64,000 nucleotides of DNA, from positions 186,001 through 250,000 of the forward strand of contig NZ_BDCG01000002.1 in the NCBI RefSeq assembly GCF_001613385.1. Reading direction: 5' to 3'. The notes under the pieces were generated by a model. It saw only the letters and a program-made list of their open reading frames with translations, did no database searches and was not told the DNA's origin. Origin of the DNA: Nocardia flavorosea NBRC 108225. Its GTDB lineage: Bacteria > Actinomycetota > Actinomycetes > Mycobacteriales > Mycobacteriaceae. A program made the translations under genes and the position numbers. Positions 53,889 through 63,700 of the stretch are shown piece by piece. Each line of letters starts with the position of its first letter. Positions within the stretch are counted from its first letter, which is position 1.

Positions 53889-56800
53889 TCAACCCGCGGC
53901 CCCCCACCCGGCCAGACTTCCGAGAAATGCCGGAAGCGCGGTCGACTCGAGTTCTTCGGCGCGCTCGGCGGTTATCGCCATCAGTTTCTCGGCATTGTGT
54001 GCGGTGAGGCCGAAGCGGTAGCGCAACCGGAACCAGCTCAGTAGGACAGGATCCGTGGCGAAGCCGGCCATGGCTGCCCGCAACTGGTGTTCCGGCACGG
54101 TCCGCAGCGCCCGGACGGTGGCGGAATCGTCGTCGCCCATCGCCGCGGCCAGGAGCCGTTCCCGGGCCAGCCGGGCTTCACGGAAGTCGTGGAGCCGGTT
54201 TTGCACGAGGCTGCTCAACCAGCTATCGGGATGTTCGTGGGTGGGGCTCTGCCCACCGAACTCGTGCACGGCGCTCTCGATGTCGGCCAGCAGCGCCCGC
54301 GCCACCTCCTGCTCTGTACCGTCCGGCACCACATCGATGAGGTAAGTAAACACGTATTCGAATATTTGGTGTTCGACAGCGGCCCACAATCGGTCCGGGG
54401 CGCCGAGCGCCGCGGCTTTCTCCGGGGTCCCGGTTACCGGGTCCAGTCCGAACGACAAGGCGATCGGCGTCTCGAGATCCTCGTCCGCGACGATATGGCC
54501 TCCGCTGTGTGTGCTGGTCGCATGATCACCCCCTGTGGAGAGCTGTTCGATCGTCCGAACCAGCGCGGGAACCGACTCGTGCATCACCTCCGCCAACTGA
54601 GCCACCGGGATCCCGAGTTGATCGGCACGCCGGGCAAGTGCCGCAGGCGTTTCGGTGAGCAGATCGAGCAGCAGCCGCGCCCAGCAAGGATCGGGTGCGG
54701 CCGATATCGACTGCCGCAGCTCATCTTCGGTAAGCTCGCGAAGTAACTTCCCCGGGTCGTCCTGTCCATGCTCGAGGTAAGCCATATGCAGCTCGAAACG
54801 CTGGCGACGGAACCGGAAGTACCGTTCGATCCGCTGATTGCACAGGTCGAACAACCATCGTTCATGGTCGAAACCTTCTGGAATGGCGACCATTTCCCGC
54901 TGCGCGCGATCGGCTATCTCGCGGATGAGCCTCCACCTGGTGGCGGGTTCCACCCGATCATACGTGTAGTCGTCGTACAACGACGATATCGAATCAGAAC
55001 AACAGAACTCCACAGTATCCGATACTTGCCGCCCGAAACGTTGCCATATCCGCCGGAATTCTTCCGGCAGCGGTGGTGCTGCGTCCGGAATACGGAATGG
55101 GTATCCATCGAGCCTGCCGGACCGCACTAGTAATTCCGGAAGCCCCTCCGTGGCATCGTTCGGGTGAACGTAGGGCCGCCGGTTCGACCAAGGCCAGCGA
55201 TGCGAAGGAAGCGCACGCGCCGCCTCGCGCCAGCGCTTCGACAACTCTCCCGCTGCGACGATCTCGGCGCGGCCGGGGCCGTAGATGATCACCGCCTGCG
55301 GTACACCCGGAATGAACCAGACGATCGGCTCGCCGCCTTTTTCATGGCGGCGCACAAGCTGACCCTGGGCCGATTGTGCCCTACTCCCGCGTGCGTTCCA
55401 GTTTCCGTGTGCACCGTGTGTCACCGGCAAACCGTAGGCGAAAATGAGATGAAAGAGGAAGTCTTCGTACTCCTCGGGATCATCGACCAGGTCGAGGCTG
55501 GGGAAGTAGAGCAACTCCGCCATATCGATATCGGCACCGATGTACGAGCTGCTGTCCGAGTACCGCACAGTGCCGAGGGGGCCTCGGGCCCACGCGCCGC
55601 CGCTAGGAGCCGTGCGACGGAATTCCTCCCAATTCCGTTTTCGCTGATAGAACCGGCGTGCCAATTCTTCACGCCGCGCCACATCCCATGCCAGGGAAGA
55701 TCCGTCGACAGGCTCATGGAGTTGCAGCAAACCAACCAGTTCAGGTTCGAATCCAGCGGCGGCGACATCGTCGTATGTCGATGTCTTCCACTTGATATCG
55801 CGCGGTTTCGGTTCGATGCCCGCATGTCGCTGCCACCACCCCCCGGCGGCCGAGCCGGGACGCACTCCCAGAACCAACCCCATCTCGTCGGCCGCCCGGT
55901 GCAATTCCCACTGGTACTCCCAGATGATCCCGTGATAGCACTCCAGTTCCGCGGCGGTAGCCGTACCCAGCGGGGTGCGGTCGCCGCGTGGGGCGGGATG
56001 GTCGGACACCAGTAGCCGGAAGCGGTCCACAGCACCTATATCTCGCCCGCCGGGTACATCGACTCCTGAGGGAAGCAGGGCCAGCACCTCCGGCCACGCA
56101 TTGCCGGTGATTCTCCGCTCATCCCGCAGTTCGCGTAAACGCTGAAGGATCCCCGCACCTTCTCCCGAACCGATGGCGATATCATGGCCGGGAATCGTGG
56201 TGCGCTGCCAGATATCCGTGATCCGATGCTCGATATCCGGTGCTCGCAGCGGTTTCCGAACTGTGGGCAGCAGCGGCTGTCCCAGTCCGCTGAGCACGAA
56301 ATCGGAGCGCGGATCGAACTCGTCCCGGACCGGCGATTCCGCCGGTAGTGCGGTATGCCAATTGCCGAACGGGTAGGGTTTCAGGTCGGCGGTGATACCG
56401 TATGTATTCAGCCGACGGGCAAATGCACGGCTCCGTGTTCCCCAGATGTAGTCGTTGCGCATCAGGGTCTGCCGGAATTCCGGGTCGTGGAACTGGGCTG
56501 GGGCAGCGTCGGGTGCCGCGGGAATTTCGGGAGCACCGAGCGCGGACACATAATGGATATCGTCCGGGTACTCCATCAGCACACCCCAGCCGAACGGCTC
56601 CAGATAGTAGGGTGTGGTCACCGGCGACAGTGTCGGCCCGAGCGCGGCGTCACCCCGATAATAGGCAACCTGGCGCAGCGCAAACCAGACCTCATGCGGA
56701 TCGTGCATGCAGCGGAACAGATACTGCTTTTCGTCACCCGCGAACAGCACCGCCCAGTAGTCGCCGGCCGGAAAGCCGGCCGGCATCCAGGCCCGCACCA

Positions 56801-57720
56801 CCGACACCGGAATGCCTTTGCCGTGTACTACCAGTTCATCGTCGGTCCACGGCTGGTCCGGTAGCTCGGGCACCACCACGGACTGCGGATCGAATGACCT
56901 CAGCAAGCCCGCCATCGTACGGAACCCGCGCCGCTGCACCTGCAGCGACAATGTCGTGTCCAGGCCGAGATCACGGGCGATCTCCCTGGGAAATCTGCCA
57001 CGGCACAGGAAATGGTCGAGGAAAACCGCCGCCTCGAAATCCGAGCCGTACAACTGGTCCAGGCAATGCCACCAGGCCACGTTGCACTGGAAGACCGAGT
57101 CGGCGACGAACTGCCATTCGGGCAACAGCTCCGGGCCTGCCGGCATCGCCGCGCCGGCAATATCCATAAACAATGCCGTGGCCGCATTATAAGGACTGTT
57201 TGCCGACCGATTCGCCGCGTCCGACACTACTGATTCGACAGCCGACGCGGTTCGCGCTCCGAGAATCTTCTCCTCGATCGTATCCCGCCATTCGCGAGGA
57301 TATCCGTCCGCCACCCTCCGCAACAGTTCCCCGGAATCGCCCTGTGCCAGCTCGAAGAGCAAATGAGCTTGGAGCCTGATATTGCGGTGCAAGAGATTCA
57401 TCGACACCACGTCCCGCGACACAGCGCTCAGAAGCGCACCGGCGGCAATGCACTGCCCGGAACTCGGCGGTTGCCCGCCTTCCAACCACTCCAGCAGGGC
57501 CGCCCGCTCGGTCGCATCCATGAGCAGTGAGACCTGTTGCACCGCGTGCGGACTCTGCCGATACGCGCGCCGCACAGCAGCGACGACATCGTCTTCCGCC
57601 GCCGGTTGTTCCGCGAGCAATGAACGCATCCATCGCAGGGAGTCACGCAGGGGGACCGATAGTTCATCGAAGCGGGCCCCGAGCACCCGCAGCGCGGCCT
57701 GCTCGGCCGGCATCCGGCCG
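53889..57720 (-). other. Unassigned ~1,280-residue C-terminal region of the second large protein
   Basis: Starts near RMPAEQAALRVLGARFDELS. It contains a mixed alpha/beta segment around 56500-56830 (VVRAWMPAGFPAGDYWAVLF, GWGVLMEYPDDIHYVSAL) and an Asp/Glu- and Trp-rich middle (GIIWEYQWELHRAADEMGLV). It ends in a helical tail with two or three sigma-like helix-turn-helix stretches. Conserved-looking aromatic and acidic residues suggest a real folded domain, but I recognise no family. Confidence 0.5.
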
Positions 57721-60700
57721 GCGCTTCCCGGGATATCCGGGATGTCGGGACCCCGTAACGGGCCACGCCGCCCGGGCCACGGGCCCATTCCCTGATGTGA
57801 ACCGACAACACGGCCCGGCAGCCGACGCGTCCGGCCGGACGCCGGGGTCGCGGCGTCCATCGGATTATCCGCGTCACGGTGCGTGGTATGGCCGCGTTCC
57901 TCGACGCTTTCGTCTCCCGATCCGGGGTCGCCGGTGATACTTGCACCCCCTTCAGCTTTTGGGGGACCGGCCTCCTCGGGTAACGGTTCTGTGTCCGGCG
58001 GCGCTCCGGGCAGTGGCACCGAACTGTCAACACCTGGTTCGTCACCCGGCCGTTGTCTGGAACCGACTCCTCGACCGGCGGCAGGATCGGTGAATTCGTC
58101 GCGAAGAGTAACTCGCCATGCCCGTGTGATTTCGTCGCGGACCCACTCGACCCGGTGACCTGGTCCGGCCGGTGGAGTGGGCAAATCGTGAACCGGGCCG
58201 ACCCGCTGATGCTCGATTGAGTAAGCGATAGTCGGATACGGCACGGTATCCAGTAGGGCGATTCCAGTTGCCTTCGTACCGGGCTCAGCATCCGGTAACG
58301 CCTGTACTACTGCGTCGATGAGCGCCTTGGTAGGCCTGGTCTCCGTCGACCATCCGCGTACTGCCAATTGGGTAGCCAGCCACTGTTCCAGCGCCGGCTG
58401 CCACCCCCGATCAGGCGCTTTGTCGTCGAGTTCGAACCACGTGTCCTGCGCCAACGCAGCGCTGTAAAGGTCGACTTTTTGGTGACTCCAGCGGCCCAGA
58501 ACGAACTCCGTATCGGGAAACCGGGCCCTCATGTTTCGCGCCTGACGCGGGCTGATGGGGTCCTCCACAACAAGGACCAGCTCGCCGGGCTCTACATGCC
58601 GGAGCGCCTTCGGCAACTCTTGCAGGTACTCACCGGTAACCAGTACCTTGTGCGCATTCCGTCCCCGAGCCCCGCGCATTGACAACCGCTCGTCGATGAC
58701 ACTGACCAATTCCAACCCGGAAAACGGATCCACTCCGGTGATTCGTTCTCCGTCCACCAGATCGTCGAGCACGATCGCGATGCCCGACTTCCGGCTGTAG
58801 ATCTGATGGCGCACAGCTGATTCCTGGCCGAATCGCCGCCTGTTCCGTTGAGCGACGACGACCGTCGTGATAGCCATGGTCTCTTCGGTTCGTCGTTCGG
58901 CATTGAACCCGACCGACATCGCCAGTCCGGCGCCGCAGCTCTCGGCGAGGAACATGGCCTCCGTCAGGGTCAACACCGACCGATCCTCGATTGCCGCCTG
59001 ATTCGGAACGAGGTTGCCCAGCACCGGAACCCCGTCCAGCAGGTGGACATTTACGTGGATCATCGAGGCCCCCGAAGCCAGTGCGCGGGCAAACTCGTCG
59101 CGGCCACCAGAATCGCATCGGTAGTGCAATCCGGTGATCGGTAGGACCGGCCGGTTCTCCGGCACCAGCGCATCCGGTTTCGGGACCAGGTCCGGGCGCT
59201 GTGTGCTGATCTCCCCACCGAGCGCGACGGCTCGCATGATCTGCGCATTCCGGTCGGCGCCACGAACAATCAGCCCATGCCCGAGGGTGCGCAGCAGCAA
59301 CTCCCAGGAGATATCGCCGATATCGACCGCGACAATCTGCGCGATCTCGAGCATAGCCCGGCGCGGCTTCTTCCCCTTCTCGATAACCGCGACGAGTTCG
59401 GGCCTGCCCGTGGAGACCTGGGCATCCAGCTCGTCGATAATCTTCTGGGCTGCGGCGAGCTCGGAAGTTTTGCTGCTGCCCAGGCGAAGAACCACACCGA
59501 CTTGTGCTGCGGAGCCGATGAGCTCCCGAACCATCGCGGAGAAATCCGCCCCCGTCAATCCCCGAGTTTCCAGCTCCAGGGAGATACGCCCTCCCCATCG
59601 GGCGGTCTCGATGGCTATAACGAGCTGACGCAGGAGAAATACCCCGGAATGCCACTGCCTGGCAACCGGCTCGTCCGGCTTCGGTTCGCCCTCCGGGACA
59701 ACAACTACTTGCTGATCCGGTTTGGACCAACTCACCCGTATGCCGATGGCCGAGACATCCGGGCGCAGCAGCGACTGTATTGCCGTCAAACCTGGCTCAC
59801 TACTCACCGCCTCGACGGATACGAGATCGTTCGCCCCATCCGCCGGGCCTGGTTCTCCGGGCGATGGTGTCTTCAGGATCGCCCGGCAACGATCGGGGTA
59901 GCCGGTGACAATGCCCACCGCACCGTACTTCTGGACATCGGAGGCAGCTTGCTCGCCGGACACATCGGACGCCAGCACCGGTATACCCTGCCTCCTGAAA
60001 CGTCCGACTGTCGCCGCATCGAGGTGTTCGGCCGAGACGATTGCCAGAGTCACGCCACGATCGCCGATGCGGCCGAACGAGCTCACCTCGCGGACCTGAG
60101 CCGCTCGCCCGACCTGCACACCGCTCTCAGCCAGAACCTCCGTGACAGCCAATGCGCCCGTCATCGGTGACGCCTGCCACCGGTGCGCCACGCCAAGTCC
60201 CGACAGCACCGCGCCGCTACGCAGCAGAACGGCCCGTATGAACGCTTTATCCGGCCGCGGCCGCGGTCCCAGCGCCAGGCCCAGGCTCAAGCCCACACCA
60301 CGCCCATGAAGTCGTTCCCCCAGCTCGAGCAACGGCATGGCGCCGAGCTCACGTGCCTCCGCGACGGTATCGACGGCTCGGAGGATGCCGGTGCCGGGAC
60401 CGGAACACATCACGCTTCCCTCGACCACCCAGATATCGACGCCGAGCACATTGGCACCGTCAGCAATGGCGGCATCCACCCCTTCGGGGGTGACCACAGG
60501 AAGCGGATACTGCACCTCGAACTCCGCAAGCCGGCCCGCCGCCCGATCTTCGGCCGAGAGCCTCGCGCCGGGGTTCGGGCCAGTGAGCGCGATTGCGCCC
60601 GGGGCGTCCGCATCAGCGGACCTGCGCGTATCCGCCGCCGAAATCGACTCGACGGTGGCTACGGACACCGCATCGGCTCCCAGCGCCCGCGCGACATCGG

Positions 60701-63700
60701 CCGCGGGCGTATCGTTCGCGGCCACATACAGTCTCAGCCCCGGAACCTGCCGAACCTGCCACAGAACGAGATCGGTATCGCTTGCTTGCCGGGCGCCATC
60801 CTCGGCAAGATATCTCAATTCGGGGATCTGCACGGCAGTCGCCCGCAGGCTGTACGCCGTACTCGCCGGGTCCACCGATTGTTTTCGCGTCATCCAACCC
60901 ATTGCGCCCGGCTCGAAACAAGCCACACGTTCCCGGGCACGCACTGCGATATCGTCCACCTGAGCCAGCAACGGCCAATAGGAGCTCGCCAGCCCGTACT
61001 CCACGCCGTGATGTTCCAGCACCAGGACAGCTGCCGCCACCGCGCCCCGCATACGTCGTAGCGATTCTTCGTGACTCTCGTCCGGGTCCGGTTCGACCCT
61101 GATCACGACCTTCGTGCCGGTCCGTGCGGCCAGCTCCGCCAAAACAGCGACCGATGTGGGAACGCCCCGGCCCACGATGATCGCCTCGCCGTCCTCAGCG
61201 GCTCGTACGGTCGCCTCGACCACAGTGCATTTTGTGAGCACCGATCGCTCTGGTATCCCGGCCTCGCCCACCCGGAAGCGAGGTCCAGCGCCCGCTGTCC
61301 GCCCGATGCGCGTGCTGCCCAGGTCCGCCCGGCGGCCCGAGTTGTCGTCGGACCCGCCCACGGCGGCTACCGTGCGGACAACGTCCGCCGGCCGGTTCTC
61401 GTGGGCTTCGCGCCGCTCGTCCACACCCACGCCGTCCACATGTCCTGCCGCCGCGTGAATCGCAGGGCGGAGGGTCTTCTCGTCCGACTCATTCAACGGC
61501 GCGGGCGCGACGGCCGCTTCCACTATGCCTCCAGACCGCTCTTCGGCAACGGACCGGAGGATCTCGGATTGCTCCACCGAGCTGCCGTCTGATTGTTGCG
61601 TCGAGGAGGCACCGTCTTCGCCTGAAATGGATCCGATCTTCACGGCCATGTCGGTGGTGGAGACGAAATCGTCGGTCGACCGTTCTACCTCCGGCGGTCC
61701 GAAGATCATGCCGTGGATCGATCGCACCTGTGCCGACCGGTGCTGCGACGCCCACACCGAGAAGTCGACCCAGGTAAGCGTTTTCGTGTCATATACCTTG
61801 ATTCGGCCGCCTACGTTCTTCATCCCTAAGGCATGCGCGCCCACGCAGTGGCGCGCATCGACCAGATCCTCGTACTCCTCGACGACGGCGATCTTTGCGC
61901 CATCGCCGAGTTTCTCGAGTGTGCGTTTCAGCGCGTCCAGATCGCGGAACTCCTCCAGCCGCCGGCCAGCATATTCTTCGAACCGGCGGGCAGTGATGCC
62001 ACTGCAGCCCACTTCGAAATATTCGGGCAAATGGTCAATTATGGTCTGGTCGGCAACGAACTCCCGCAGAACCTGCCACCAGCAGTCGTTGTCGTAGCGA
62101 ATCTGCGCATCGACAACACCGGGTGTGGTTTCACTGATATCGGTGACACTTCCTGGTTGTGGCGATCCTGTCCGGTGTTCGCCCGGATCCTGCCGGGCGC
62201 GTCGACGCTCCTCCTCCCAACTCCAGTCAACCGAGGTCTTACCCCGTCGAACATCCACGTGAGGCGCGAGTTTCGCCGACTCTTTCGCAACCGAAGTAGC
62301 GTCGGTTGCCAGTCGAAACTGCGTGCCCGCCTGTGTCATCAGCGTGACGATCGAAGCCACCCCACGGCGGGCGGCATCCGATTTGACCTCGACTTCCCTT
62401 CCGTATGGGGACGAGGTTCCCCGGTAGTAGACCTCCCAGCCGACATCCCGCGCGCCAACGAGACGTAGCGCCTCCTCGAGGGAGTTGTATCCCTGCTCCC
62501 ATGCCTCAGCATAAGTGAGCTTCTGTGCTTCCTCGTGAGTGGAATCACTTCCTGGCACGACGATGGGCACGCCATCAGTGGTCACCGCAATGTCCAGCAG
62601 GATTTTGTCGGCCCCGAGCCGCATCGCGTAGGCGACCGCCCAGCCACTATCCCATCGGTAAAGAACCTCGGAACCATCCGCAGCCCATCGCCGAGCTCTT
62701 CCCGACGCGCCCTCTCTCAGCACAGGGAAGAGCTCGCCACCTGTCAGGTTCAATACCCACATGTGTGCTACGCCTTCTGGCGATCGGACCGATTCGCCGA
62801 ACGTCGTGGACAGCAAATTCGCCGTGGTTGTCACGATTCCATCGACCGCCGAAGCCAGTAGGCGGCGCATGGCCGGCGCGTCGCCATCGATACGGCCCAC
62901 CACCCGCATGGAGTCGTCGCCGGCCGACCGTGCGGAGAAGATCAGCTCGGGACCTATGAGATCCCCCGACAGGGACAACTCCGCCACGCCGACCTCGCGC
63001 GCAGCCGTGAGCAACCCCTGGCGCCGTATCTTCTTCGCCCACTTCTCCCCAAGCGCACTCGCCGACTTGCTGCCCTTGTCGGGGAAGCCGTCAACGATCG
63101 CTACCCGCGGAACATTCGGCAGCGACCTCGCGGCCTCGGCGAGCAGATCCCACCGCTTGGACGCCACACGGCAGGCGACGCCTGTCTGGCTCAGAGTGAT
63201 CACTGTCTGTGGCACCAGGGACCGGGCTTGGTCGCCTTCGGAGTCGGCGTCCAATCGTAGAGTGACGGTGATCGGCAGGTCGAGATCGCCGAGGTAGTTC
63301 ATCAGCGGTCCCAGACCCGTGACTCGGGCATCGGATTCGCCGACCGGGACCGAGTTGTAAGGAGTTTCCGAGTCCGGACGGACCGGGCTGGGCACACCGA
63401 GCTCTACCGACGAATGCCGGTAAACGGACCGGGCGACCTCCTCGGCGGCGGTATCCGCAGGCGCCTCGTAGGCCACCAGCACGCCATCGGCCGTGCATAC
63501 CACCGGGACCTCGACCGAGGTCGCACCGCTGCGGACAGCGGCGATCAATGCCGGAACACTGCCCACCGCGCCGACCTGCCTGTCGAACTCTTCCGACCGG
63601 GGCTCTGCCCATGTCTCGCCGAAACCCAGCGCATCCCTGGGGTGGCGCACGCTCCGACCGGCGCCGCCGACTGCTTCGTCACGTGGTGCACCTCGATCGC

